Origin: Paramecium tetraurelia
Lineage: Eukaryota; Ciliophora; Oligohymenophorea; Peniculida; Parameciidae
NCBI RefSeq assembly: GCF_000165425.1
Contig: NW_001799619.1
Coordinates: 252,578-316,577, forward strand
Reading direction: 5' to 3'
Length of the DNA: 64,000 nt
Under the pieces are notes generated by a model that was given only the letters and a program-made list of their open reading frames with translations, had not been told where the DNA came from and did no database searches. The first letter of the stretch is position 1; the number at the start of each line of letters is the position of its first letter. The position numbers and the translations under genes were made by a program. Positions 48,474 to 63,544 of the stretch are shown here, piece by piece.

Positions 48474-49276
48474 AATTTTAATTGATATATTGTATATATA
48501 CACATATTCAATCAACTGATCTGCTAAATATTAATATTGAATATCTTAATTCATTTTCTAATTTTTATAATTAATTGAGTTTTCATGTCTTTCAATTAAT
48601 ATTCTTTATATTAATATTTACAAACATAATAATAATAAAGATTTACTAAATTCCTGCTTGCAATAATGAATAAAGTTGCTAGAAATGCTGGATAAATCAA
48701 TTAATCTTTTCTTCTAAGCTGTCAAGAAAGAAATATAATATGTAAAAAAATTAATTTATCAATTCTAATCAAAACCTCATTTTCATACTGGCCATCTTTT
48801 CAAGATGTGCAAATACTCCTTTATAAAATTGGCAAGTTTGAATAATTAAAAAATTATTTTTAGAGATGAGGCTCTTCTAATATTGAGAGATATTTTGGAT
48901 CTATAGATATTAATTTATTTATAGATTTGTGATATTAATAAGGATTCTATAAATTTAACCATGTGTATATATATATTTTTTACTTTTTTGAAAACTTATA
49001 AAGTATGTTTTAGAATAGAATAACTATATATAAATAATTTATTAAAAATATATCCTCAAAAAGTAAAATTAAGGTTACTTAAAAATCCTTTTTTTAATAA
49101 AAATCTAACGATAAGTTAGAGTTCATCTAAAGCAACAGCCTTAAGCAGCAAAGAAATAAAAACTCTCTAATTTTATTATAAATAAATATTTTATTATTAA
49201 ATGGAAGGAAATAATAAATAAATTTCAAAACTGAAAAATAAAAACAAAAATGATTAAAATATCAACGCCTTTGGCA
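48474..49276. other. AT-rich convergent spacer
   Basis: About 800 bases between two convergent genes. A fragment at 48667-48960 reads MNKVARNAGQINQSF in one frame and HFHTGHLFKMCKYSF, DEALLILRDILDLQ in another and may be a relic, but no start-to-stop gene can be assembled. The plus strand happens to lack TGA for over 200 codons across this region; I treat that as chance. Confidence 0.3.
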
Positions 49277-50090
49277 TCATTCATCCATTTAGTTCATCAA
49301 ATCTCTTCGACCCTGTAATTTAGCATACTTCAATTAACAAATTTGCTTTTATAATTAATATCTTAGTCTACTTTATCATTTATACTCCATTTATTATTAT
49401 TGTATTTTTTGAAAAACCTCAATACAATTTCTGGGGAAATAAAATTGACAAATGCATAACCTAGATTTCCTTCATTCTTATCTGATTAATTAATAATTAC
49501 ATTGTTGTCTGATGGAAGGTATAGAAAATCAAATTATGATTTGAAGTCTTTGTTGAGAAGGTTTCTTAAATCACTTGGTCTCATGTATTTAGGTATATTC
49601 TTTAACATTAGGGTGGTTCTGTCATCATAAAGAATCTGAAGTAAGAATTAATTATTACATTCTCCTCACAAATGTCAAGGTTGTAATACAGCGTATTCAT
49701 TTTTTAATACAATAGCTTTTCATCACAATCAAACAAGAACTTCATTTCTATGAGTTCTTAAAAAAGTAATTTTTGGTTTTAAAGACTCCCTTCATCTGGC
49801 ATAAGCAGTTTAAAGTCTCATGATATAAAAGTGATACCAAATGCACATAAAGAAGCTTCAAACCTCTCTTCTGAACTCAGCTATGGTCTGGGTATTTATA
49901 ATTTAGGCATGTATTTGGAGTCGAAGGAGGAATCACTTGAACTTGCAGGCGAAGCTGTTGTATTACGTTAGGATATCCTTCCTTTTTATGGAGTTGAGCT
50001 GAATGCAATGTCTATAATATTACAAATCATTATTAAATATTAATAAAATAGAGGACATACATATTTTATTTAGTGTAACACTTAAGACAT
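49277..50090 (-). CDS. Mei2-like RNA-binding protein (RRM_2)
   Basis: The C-terminal RRM of the Mei2 family is clear: RTTLMLKNIPKYMRPSDL, FDFLYLPSDN, NEGNLGYAFVNFISPEI and, after a 26-nt intron ending AAG (49346-49371), KYAKLQGRRDLMNQ, the hallmark YA-x-LQG end. Another intron of 23 nt ending CAG precedes ILYDDRTT. Mei2 proteins bind RNA and control meiosis in yeast and plants. The stop is at 49277-49279. The upstream part, from an ATG at 50090, is open except for one TGA at 49818-49820 between ITFIS and DFKLLMPDEG; if that is a true stop, the protein starts at 49802 (MPDEGS). Family firm, N-terminus not. Confidence 0.7.
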
Positions 50091-50549
50091 AATATTTCCT
50101 AAGTTAAGTATTTTTACATTTCCAAATTTATCAAATAAAAATATATATTTTAAAGTAAGAAGGCCGATGGAAATATGTTTGATTATATAAATAAATAATA
50201 TAGGAAATAAACTTTAACTTCCATTACTTGAGAACTTTCATAAATCTACTTATAGATGTAGGAAAAGAGTTTATTCGTCCTATTAAATACTTCTATGAAT
50301 CCTGTTGCTCAGTTTGAAAGCGGTAGTGCAAGGAGATTATAACTTAGAATTTAATTGATATAAGTTTTTAATTGTTATTTATTTATTTATTTAATGCTTA
50401 TAATTTATGATATTAGCCTTATGATTATTTTTATTCTGTTAAAAATAAGAATTTAGTTTTTTTACAAATACTTATTGATAATTAGCATGTTATAATAATT
50501 TAAGAATATTATTGTATTTTTATATGTAAATGTACAACCAAATTGATCA

Positions 50550-53804
<3,255 letters not shown>

Positions 53805-53898
53805 AAAATAAATATCTTTTTTTATAAACAATATATTCCTATTTATACAATTAATTCAAAAGAAATCTTTGCTATATAATTTATTTTAAATATTTGTT

Positions 53899-55400
53899 AT
53901 GAGAACTGCAAATTCAAATTAAGGGTAATCGACTCTCCCAGATTCTAATGAAATTAATGAGTACATCAGGGAGTACTTGAGATACTCAAACTATTCCAAT
54001 ACCCTGGAATGCTTTGATGCAGAAATAAAGAGTAAATAGGTCTCCAATAAAGTAGATAATTAAATTACTATTCTAGATGCTAAACAAATAATAAGTTATC
54101 AAATAAACAGGGGAGGATATGCCTCGCATATTTTAATTGCTAAAAAGCGATAATAACAAAACAAAAAGAGAAATCAACTTGGAGAAGGAGTAAAAGTAAT
54201 TTAATAAAAAATACCAATAAATTCTGTAAGCAGGCAGACAAATATTTTCAGTTAGCATAAATTTGTTACAATTATTGCATTCATTAAAAGAGACAGCTAA
54301 AAATGAAAATCTAAGCGAAACTTTAGAAAACTATAAAATATAATTGGGAAAATACCATAAAGTTATTATAAATGAAGGGAAGCCAGAAGGCACAGAATTG
54401 ATTACTGAATAAGTCATGCATGAACATAAAACTAAGCTATTTAAAAACTACTAGGATAAACATGTAGATGGAATGATAGAGGTTTTGTTATCATTGAGAG
54501 TAAATGCGTTATAAATTGCACCAGAATTAAGAAAAAACTTAGTCTATGAATTGATAAGAAATGATGTATTTAACATTGAAGCCACAGACAAATTTGATTT
54601 CGTTGTTCATTTGTTGGATATCAATAATCAAAGTCTCAGACATGCAATAACTAGTTTAATCAGTGTGATTAGCAGCACATTGAGAGGCGTTGAGTACTTA
54701 ACTTATAATGGAAATATGATAATCATTGAAAAGATTATAAAAATCTTAAAAGAACAGGAAAACGGTTCAGTAACACAGAGATTCTGTTTAGCCATTTTAT
54801 AGAAAGCAAGTATTAAAGATACAGTTATTCCAACTTACGTTCAAAATGAGATGATCTAATGGATTATTAATCTCATTCAAAAGTCAGTTAATAGCAAAAT
54901 TCACGTATTTTGTCTTGATTTTGCTTCAGCTACATTAGCTAATATCATTCATACTCCTTATACCTTGCAATATTTAGAACATCAACCACGATTTGCTCAT
55001 TAAGTAATGGAGTAATTGTTAAAGTTTATAAAAGATTAGATATAAGTGTCAGTACTTATGCATGTTTTGATTTGTTTATCTTATTTAAGTAAGGAGAACT
55101 TTGCTAAATAAATGGAAGAATGTAGATTCGTGGATAGAATAAGCTAATTTGTTGAATTTTATAGTGTCATTAATACTGGTATAAATAGAAATGATATTTT
55201 TCATAGAAAATGAAGCAGCAGAAATTGATAAAAAAACAGTTTTAGATTTATGTGCTCATATGTTTCATCCGAAAGATACTTCTTTAGATAATTCTGAAAC
55301 TCTAGAGTTAAATGAACTAAAAACTGAGGATAGAATCAGAGAATACGAGAATGAGTAAGGGGAATTAATCTTTGAATGTTTTCAAGATGAAGTTAGTTGA
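53899..55400 (+). CDS. LisH / armadillo protein, ARMC9-like
   Basis: The N-terminus INEYIREYLRYSNYSNTLECF is a LisH motif in the position and style of ARMC9, a basal-body protein linked to Joubert syndrome in humans. The C-terminal half is armadillo-like: LRHAITSLISVISSTLRGVEYL, SVTQRFCLAILQKASI, VFCLDFASATLANIIH, VLMHVLICLSYLS, matching ARMC9 block by block. A 28-nt intron near 55173-55200 leads to ENEAAEIDKKTVLDLC and TGA at 55398-55400. Between about 54030 and 54110 the frame must change, by an intron or indel I could not fix. Ciliary function is inferred. Confidence 0.75.
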
Positions 55401-55647
55401 ATATTTATTTTTATATATTTATTTAAAATTGGATTATATTTTTGATAAAATTATTATTTGGTTTTTTATCTTATACATTTATTACTCTAATCGATATTTC
55501 ATTTTGGAAGCATTTGAGCTTTCTTGCAAAAATTCAAAATTATTTTTCCTAAAATATATCACTCCAGGAAATTTATTTTTCTCAATTATTAAACACGACT
55601 GATGCTAAATTTTACACTAATTTTTATTTTACCTAATTGTCTTATCT

Positions 55648-56234
55648 ATGCAATTTCCGTAATCAGACAAGGATTGCCAATCAGAGCTACCTTCGAGCTT
55701 AAAAACTGCTGACTTCAAAAAGAGAAAACCCATTGATTCAGATACGAAAACTAACTTGATACTTAGTGTAGTCAAAGATCATTTGCCAATATATTAGGTA
55801 TTATAGTATCTCCATATTTTTAGGCAGCGATTATACATAAAGTTAAATATTCATCAGCTAAACACATTTTAAGAAATTACTACAGTGATACTGCTAATTA
55901 CTTTTCTCTTCAAAAAAAGAGAAGAAGAAAGATACTTTGCTGTGGTGTCTCCGCTTTAATAGAAATTAACAGTGGAAACATTGCTTTAACTTACCAAGGG
56001 GGTTCTACAATCCCCTTTATTAAAAATGGAGTTAATGCACAAATCAAATAAAAGGTAATTGATCATTTGAGTGTTTCAATACACAAAAATATATGTAACT
56101 TGAATTTCAAGAGGTTAAATAAGAAAGCGAGAATAGACCCAATTAAACACTTGAATAGTATAGAAAAAATAGAAAACAAAGTTAAATTTCTCATCTAGAC
56201 ACTTGAAAAATAACATCAAGAAATGATATAATGA
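55648..56234 (+). CDS. hypothetical basic protein
   Basis: A frame of about 185 codons starting MQFPQSDKDCQSELPSSLK, interrupted by one clean 26-nt intron at 55798-55823. Parts include KVKYSSAKHILRNYYSD, KKRRRKILCCGVSALIE and ALTYQGGSTIPFIKNG. Arginine/lysine clusters suggest nucleic-acid or nuclear association. No family is recognised. It follows the ARMC9-like gene by 250 bases on the same strand. Confidence 0.5.
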
Positions 56235-56745
56235 TAAATTACAAATTATCTTTCATCAATTACACATTTTCTCTCCCTCTCGAATTTCTTAATACCTTTT
56301 AAATATTTGACAAAAAGATTTTCAAAAAATGTATAAAAAATGATTTATTTTTAAATACTAATTAATGTATACATGTATAACTATTTTTAAATTTTTTGTA
56401 AAAGAATTTAGGTTTGAAGGCATCTTTTAGTTTCATGCTGGTTTACAAATTATAATAAAATTTAACCCTTAAAACTCACTAAGCATATTTAAAAATCGTT
56501 ATTTGAGCCTAGTTAAAACATATTAATATTGATACTTATGAATATTACGATTCCACCACAATTGCCATAAACATTTATAAATATCTTTTATGTATAAGTT
56601 TGTAACTTATTTTTCGAATTAATCTGTAATTAAAAGTTTACGAACAAAGCATAAAAGAAATTTATACTTATGTTATTTTTTAATAATTAAATACAATTTT
56701 AACACATACTTCTTAAAAAGAAATTAATTTTAGATAAAATAATAA
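56235..56745. other. AT-rich convergent spacer
   Basis: About 510 bases between the convergent stop codons of two genes; nothing but AT-rich sequence and short T or A runs is seen. Confidence 0.4.
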
Positions 56746-58557
56746 TCATTATGATTGTTTAGTCTTGAGTCTATAATAGTTATTTTACAATACTAGAGGT
56801 AAGCATGTTGTAAAATAAAATTTTGATTTTTGGGTATTATCCAAGTCGAATTTGCTAGATGGACTTGTTTAAAATCTTTAATTAGAAGACGTTTAAGTGG
56901 GATACCTTCTTATATGATAACTAATATTTTCTAAAGCAGTTCCTAATGCTCCAGGAGTTGATGTATGTTTCTTCATTTGTTGCCTATTTTTATTTTTCTA
57001 TTTTAATGATTGTTATATGATTAATTCTTCTGTTTTTTATCTGGAATGTTTAACAGATTAAGCTGATATTAAAAGTTTATTTAAGTAGGCTTACTCAGAT
57101 TCGGCAGGGTTATCTAATGTTAACGTTTGTTCTCTTAATCTATTGTCGTCTAATTTGATTCTGCTACTAATTTTTAAAATTTAACTAGTGCTATTGAATA
57201 AAATCCTTTATTAGTTTTCTTAAATTTGAAGTAGATTTTGTGGTTTCAAGAATGATTTATTTTAAGTTCTTTCAAGTAAATTTATTTTTTCAGTTTGATC
57301 AATAAAATTTTTTTCATAAACCCTTATTTACTATAGGATCTATTTTAATTTTCTGTCATTTAGAGATATTAAACTTTTATTTAAATCAGGGTCGCAATTT
57401 AGGACCCTCATGAAATCTCTCTTAGAAACTGAATAAACATTGTTACTTTCAAAAGTGGAAACTAAACTAAACTGTCTACATAAATCTGGAGCTTTTAGGA
57501 TCTCCAATTCTCCAAACATTTCTCCTGCTCCCAAGAATTTCAATGTCATAATTAACTTTTTATCACTGGCAATAAGATTTCCATACTTTTTTTTCTGGTA
57601 TAATTTATCAATTTTTTCTTGATTTGTTAATGAAGGTTTATTGTATGCAAATTATTGTTTCAGAAATTCTACATCATCATCAATTTATTCATAATTATTA
57701 GAGTGTTCCTTATTCGTTCTTAAACATTTGATAACCTAAAGATTTTTGGAAGTAGTTACTTTAAATTCACCTGTTTGTATAAAATAAACTTCATTGGCTG
57801 GATCACCTTCTTTATAAACTGTGTGATTTAATCTAAATTTATTCAATTTCATAACATCAAATAAAGATTTGATACTCATAAACTTCCAGTCCTTGAAAAT
57901 AGAGAGTTTTGCAAATTCTTCAAAATACAACTGTCTTTATTAATTTATCTTTTGGATAAGTAAAATATGTTACCACTGTTTTTTTGATTACCATATAATC
58001 CTCTGCATCTAACACTGCTAAGTGAGTAGGAATTACAGCAGTAATAGAAGCTGATCTGGGTTCATTATTCTCTAAAGCAAGTTCACCAAAGGCTTAACCA
58101 TCGTTCATTTGGATTAACTCTTTTTCTTAATAGCAATCTCCAACAAACATTCTTTTATGAATTGACACTCTACCTTACAATATGATATAGAATGTAGTTC
58201 CCACGTCCCCTTAAATATATTTAACATTAGCTAACCTTCTCTAAATAGAGTTTCTCCCTTTTTTAGAGATGTGTAACTCATTTTTCTCAGACATCTCTCC
58301 CATAACAGTACTCCTTAATCTTTCTCAAGCAATTTCTAAAAATAAACGATATGTTTTGTTGCTTTCTTCAAAATCTCAATCTCATATTATGTTCTATGAT
58401 ATGAAGATTTAGTAAGTATTATAACGACTATTCCAAATATTTAATCCTGATTCAGATTCTCATAAATTTATGGTTCTTATTCCATTTATAAGATATACTG
58501 CTTTAATTCTTTAATCTCATCTTCTTTTAATAAATGAACATTTTATGAGTTTTTCAT
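56746..58557 (-). CDS. cyclic-nucleotide-binding domain protein (two cNBDs)
   Basis: Two cNBDs are visible. The first: KKGETLFREG-DVGTTFYIILQGRVSI, GQAFGELALENNEPRSASI and LAVLDAEDYM. The second: LFDVMKLNKFRLNHTVYKEGD, VYFIQTGEFKVTT, GEMFGELEILKAPDLCRQFS, SVSKRDFMRVL. The phosphate-binding FGELAL...PRSASI of the first is complete, so cAMP or cGMP binding is likely; in the second the arginine is shifted and binding is doubtful. No kinase domain or channel is attached. It differs from PKA regulatory subunits by lacking a dimerisation/inhibitor region. Introns: 58210-58235 (GTT...AAG) and 57949-57973 (AAG), both fixed by cNBD motifs. The C-terminal 150 residues are Q/S-rich. Confidence 0.82.
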
Positions 58558-59250
58558 TAAATTAATTATATTATAATTATAAATGCAATTAAACTATAAT
58601 CTATCATTTTGATGCAACACTTTCTTTTTATATTCTCCTAAGTAAGATTAACATATTATTACAGTCATATATAAATTATAGGAAATTTAAATTACTAACC
58701 AAATAATTTATCAATTATTTTGATTAAAATTGATTATTAATTGAATTTCAATGAACAACCTCTTTCTTCTTAAAATAATTTATTGAATATGTTTGTATTT
58801 TATTCTGACACGTTTTCAAATTCAAATTATTAAATTAGATATTAGATCTTATGCAAACACAAATAATTTATTAAAGTATCTTTTGAGTAATTATTACACA
58901 TATGATGGGCGCGGTTTAGAGATTTGAATTATTGGGTAAATTATTTACTAATACTAGATTTAATTTAGAATAATATTTAATTTTGCAAAAAATGGTTTCA
59001 AAATTTTAGATATATTATTAATACCAAATCATGGCTTTATTCTAAATTATCTACTCCACACTCTAAAATAACCATTTACTTTTACAACTCATCATGACTA
59101 AAAGAATAAGAAAAGCATTATAATAGACTTATCAAAAGATATCAAGTGAATGGGGGGATATAATTTATTTCATGCTACACAGAAGAGAATAATCTATTCT
59201 GATTAAAATGATAATTATAAAATATTAATCAACTAATTGATTTTATGGGA
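58558..59250. other. AT-rich spacer
   Basis: About 690 bases without a supported gene. A 48-codon plus-strand frame at 59094-59240 (MTKRIRKALQQTYQKISSE...) is the only candidate, and I judge it too short to call. Confidence 0.35.
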
Positions 59251-59747
59251 TCAAAAATATGGAATAGAAGTTTTACTTTATTCCCAAGGTTGTAGTTCTT
59301 CTGTTATAGTTGGTTCTGTAATATTAATTTTAGAAGTGAATTATTTATTCATTTTTAAAGGATTTGACAATTAAGGGAGTACGACATTTTAATATGCTTT
59401 ATAAGGTTTCGACTGTGTTTTAAATAGATTAGAATTAGTTAGTGAGTTATCGAAATTAAATTTCTTTGGGCTTTTCCTTTTTGTGATTTCATCAATATGA
59501 TAGTGATACGAAGAATCTTTTTTGGGAAGATTTTTGGCAATAATCAAATCAGGATTTATAGAATGAGATTTGGTGGTTTAGATCATCTTAGGAGTGTGTT
59601 GCAAATTGAAATGGTGATTTTATATTCGAGGTGATTATAGGTTAATTTTACATCCAAAAACAGGTAACACTTTCTGGTTGTTGATTTATCTTGTTAATGA
59701 TCGCTTAATGAATAATTAATATGTTGCAATTGGACTGTTTTACGCAT
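59251..59747 (-). CDS. small basic hypothetical protein
   Basis: A single-exon frame of 165 codons from MRKTVQLQHINYSLSDH to TGA at 59251-59253. It is rich in S, N, K and T with a possible bipartite nuclear localisation signal (TKRKSPKKFNF) and an SP/TP-rich middle (HTPKMIQTTKSHSINPD). It lies 100 nt downstream of the hybrid histidine kinase on the same strand. No family recognised; the composition and its length without TGA make it a reasonable gene. Confidence 0.5.
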
Positions 59748-59847
59748 TTTACAGATTGTCCATGTGAATACAGAAATCTTAATCTAAGATATAATTATTT
59801 TTAAAGAAATATCTAACTTTTGATAATACAAAACTTTATTTCAGAAT

Positions 59848-62368
59848 TCAATGTTAGATTTATAGTGCATCCTTAAGAATTGAAGAGAACACTGGTTTAA
59901 CAACTATTTATTCGACTCCAGCTTCATAACATTATTATTTAGTCTCTTCATCCTCATGGGCAGTACAAGCAATAATTTAAAATGGGTTAATTTTCTCTTG
60001 CTCCATTAAATTAGAAAGAATTGAAGTGGCAGTTATACCATCCATAACAGGCATATCAACATCCATCAAAACTGTTCTTATTCTGATATTCTTTTATCTC
60101 TTTACAAAATCCACAACCTCTTAACCATTATAACAATGAACTATTCTATTGTATCCTAAACTATTGAGAACCATCTCTAAAGAAATATGATTGAATGGTT
60201 CATCATCAACTACCACAATTGCTCCAGATTCTTCAACTAAATTTTATTTGCTCCTTTTCTACGTCTATCGAATTTACGTTGTTCCTTGAATTAATTTTGT
60301 ATTTCTTTGAGTAACCCTAGCATTTTAACGAAAATAATTAGAGTTTAGACTTTTAAGCATACTTGGCTTCACCCGATCTATTTTTCTTATTTGTCCAACT
60401 ACTGTTTTTTCATCCTCAACCCCACAATTAGTTTCTGATTACAATGTGAGGAAATCTGCTATAATCCTATTAGATCTCATGGATATATTTTTAATTCTTC
60501 TAGCAGATTAAGGATGCAAACCACTTGGTAAATCTAAATCTCCTATGCAAAATGAAAATTTTGATCCTTAGCCAGGTAAGCTCTCTATTTTGAATGGGGA
60601 TGTTCCATTTAATTAGTAGATAAGTTTTGTAGTAATTTTTAAACTAATGCCTAAAACCTCATTTTTTGGATTTAAATTTTATTAGCATTTGCCTTTATCA
60701 ATTGATTAGGTTTACAATTGGCTTTGCTATTATATTTTATTTCATAATTTACTTTTCTCGATCTCTATTGTTGTTAATATTGATGCATTTACATCTGCTT
60801 AGCAATTTCTTCTTGAGCTTATTGACTTAAACCAACACCACTATCAGAGATAGTAAATTAAATTAATCTGGAATCACCTTTTCTTACTTCATCAACATCC
60901 AGTTCTATAAATCCACCTTAGGGTGTAAATCTGTAAGCATTATTTAAGAGGTTCACCAAGATTCTCATCAACTTATTGAGGTCTGACTGTACAAAGCAAA
61001 ATCTGCAATAATCATTTTAAATATTACATATCCTGTTTGGACTCCTAAATCTTATCGAAATCTTCATTATTGTAATTGATCCTAAATTAAATACTCTTCT
61101 AACTACATTAAGTAATAATTAGGTCCTTAATTTCTGATATTAATTTCATTATGTTTATGGTCTTTACGTTCAAATTTTGTCTCTAATAAGAATAATAAGA
61201 AACATAATCTAAAATATCCTAGATAGTATAGAGCAATATCTTTGAATTCCAATAACAAGGTTTAATATAAGTATCTATCAATTACTTAGTCAAGTTCTAA
61301 TCGTTTAGACAGATTTCTAAATAAGTGATGACGGCATGCAAAGGAGTTTTCAACTTATGGCTAAATGAACTTATAAGATTGTTCCTGAACTTTTGATCTT
61401 TTTTTATATCCACATAGTTCTCATTAATCAACTAAAAAATATTATAAAATACATTTACTTAAAAAGAAAATATAAATATGGTTTAATTTTTCTTGATCAT
61501 TTATGAGAATTTCAAATAGTATCTCAATTTTTCCTGGTTAGGTCCTATAATTTTGAATTTGTAATAATTGCATTCAAAATCAATATTTTAAGCATTTTCA
61601 ATTATTTGCTTTAAGGTGAGAATTTTTTTAGTGATACTCTCATTTTAACTATAACCACTGACTTTAATATCTTCTAAAAAGGAGATATTATCGGTTTATT
61701 TTTGAGTCAATAATTTGAGATTGGCTATATTTTAGGATTCTGATCTATTGGGGTTGTATGTTATATTTTCAGTTTGATTTTGAAATTCTAAGAAAGATTC
61801 GATTTTATCCATATGCTGAGTTCTATAAATCAATTTGTAATTTTGATCAAATACTAAAATGCCTATGTTTAAATAGTTAACCATTCCATTCAAGTAGTCT
61901 AGTTAACAGGCCATTTCCTCTTGACAATTGATTTAATGAGTCTTTGCTTGAATGTTGAATACTTGGATGTGAATTTCATTGAACAACGCAATTATTAAAA
62001 ACAAAATCTAAAATACGAAGGATATTGAAGGCTAATTTTCATTCATTTCATCTGTGATTTAATATACGATGTATGAGAATAAAATTAAGGGTAGGATTAT
62101 TTTAAAAATTTGTTGTTTTAATGTTCCTTAAAAGAGATGAAAAAATATGAGTAAATAAATAATCCCAAAATAAGTTTAGGGCTGTACATAAATTGCTTAA
62201 TATAAGCATTTTGAAATGAAGTAAAGGAAGAACAGCATATCCAATAAGAAGGTTTGGTTTCTCTTTCTTGTTCTAAATCTAAAATATACACAAACATACA
62301 AAGCTAATAAAATATGAGCGCAATGATTTACTTAAAAGTATTATATATATGGAAAAATTGATCCACAT
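59848..62368 (-). CDS. membrane hybrid histidine kinase with receiver domain
   Basis: Starts MWINFSIYIILL with several hydrophobic helices, a PAS-like sensor region (LNIGILVFDQNYKLIYR) and a full kinase core: H box SFSHKLKTPLHAVITYLEI with the phospho-histidine, N box RILVNLLNNAYRFTPQGG, G1 ISDSGVGLS and G2 LPGQGSKFSF. A C-terminal receiver follows: AIVVVDDEPFN, VLMDVDMPVMDG with the phospho-aspartate, IIACTAH and VVKPVFS with the conserved lysine. Introns: 62304-62331, 61432-61458, 61003-61027 (ends CAG) and 60727-60752. A His-to-Asp relay within one protein is expected, then transfer to an HPt partner. The signal sensed is unknown. Confidence 0.9.
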
Positions 62369-62575
62369 TGTTTATTTTGAATTGATTTGATCCTTCAAAG
62401 TGTCTATCATAAGAAATAACAGATCAATAGTGCATGTGAGTAGTAATACAAGATATCTAAAATCAATTATATTTTAGTCTCTAAACATTTATTAATATTT
62501 ATCTTTATAATATAATTAATGTAGCATAAATAGATAAAAGCAACTACCTCATAAAATATTCGTTAAAAGCTGGCG

Positions 62576-63477
62576 ATGAAAGACTCTTTTACTAATATTA
62601 ATTAAATCTACAGTCAACCTCATTCTTCAAAAGGAGCTGAAACTAGAAAAAAGGAAGTAAATTCTTATTTATTTAGAATGTATAAGATTGCAATACTATG
62701 AAGAAAAAATTGTTTAATATGTTGGGATAAAACTACAATTCAAGCAAAGCATTCTCTATATCCCCTACTAATTCCCTTAAGCAGAATTATTTTGTTTCCA
62801 CATCAACTCAATAAAAATCAAAATAAATTATACAAAAACAAAATCACACCCTCGATTGCCATACATCACTTACTCAAAATCTCTAAGGAAATCTAGCCAG
62901 GAATGTATAGTCATAGCAATCATTAAATTAATTTGAAAAATATACTTCTTTCTTGGAGAATCAAAATTTTGAAAACCAGAATCCTTCAGTTAATCCATCA
63001 AAAAAAGTTGGCATTGCCAAACCTAACTCTATTCAATCTAAAAATCATAAAACTGACAGAAGTTCATTAATTGCATTATTTGAAAAATTGCATGAAAAGG
63101 ACAGTTCTAATATGCATCGTAAGTAAACATCCCAAAATTCCAATTATATTATTAATGTTTAAAAATAATAGCTTCCAGAGTGCTTTTACACAGAATTAAA
63201 GTTGAGACAAAAGATTAAAGGATCCTTATCCAATAATTCCTCTGGCTAACTTTGCTCCCATCTTAACCCTAATTCATCATCTACTCAAATTCAACAAAAC
63301 CTTTAAAATACCATTGAGGATAATTTACAATAAATTATTGAAAGGATGTCATATATACTCAAAAATTATTAATAAAAGTTAAAACAGGTAGACTTTGAAA
63401 AGGAAGTATTAATATAAGAAATTCAGTATTGGAAATCGAAATACCAAAAATGTCAATAAAAATCATCGATTTCTTGA
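62576..63477 (+). CDS. hypothetical Q/N/S-rich protein with C-terminal coiled coil
   Basis: Starts MKDSFTNINQIYSQPHSSK; a 20-nt intron at 62657-62676 leads to NVQDCNTMKKKLFNMLG. About 293 residues in all, mostly low-complexity S/N/Q with KKVGIAKPNSIQSKN and SSLIALFEKLHEKDSSN, and a helical C-terminus (QVDFEKEVLIQEIQYWKSKY). It begins 208 nt from the start of the divergent hybrid kinase. No family recognised. Confidence 0.55.
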
Positions 63478-63544
63478 TTCAGATAAGATTAAAAATTGAT
63501 AATATAATCTTTTTAAAATGATAAATTAAAATTGAATTGAGCAA

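Noticed and set aside
48770..49490. Very long TGA-free plus-strand frame
   Set aside because: It runs antisense through the Mei2-like RRM, whose motifs are unmistakable. With only TGA as stop, long open frames are common in AT-rich DNA.
49818..49820. TGA read as selenocysteine
   Set aside because: There is no selenoprotein-like context or family with Sec at this position and no SECIS-like structure that I could see; the same holds for TGAs in the amidase pseudogene.
60693..60715. A GTA...AAG intron in the hybrid kinase
   Set aside because: A canonical 26-nt GTA...TAG intron at 60727-60752 restores the frame by itself, so the AAG intron is unnecessary.
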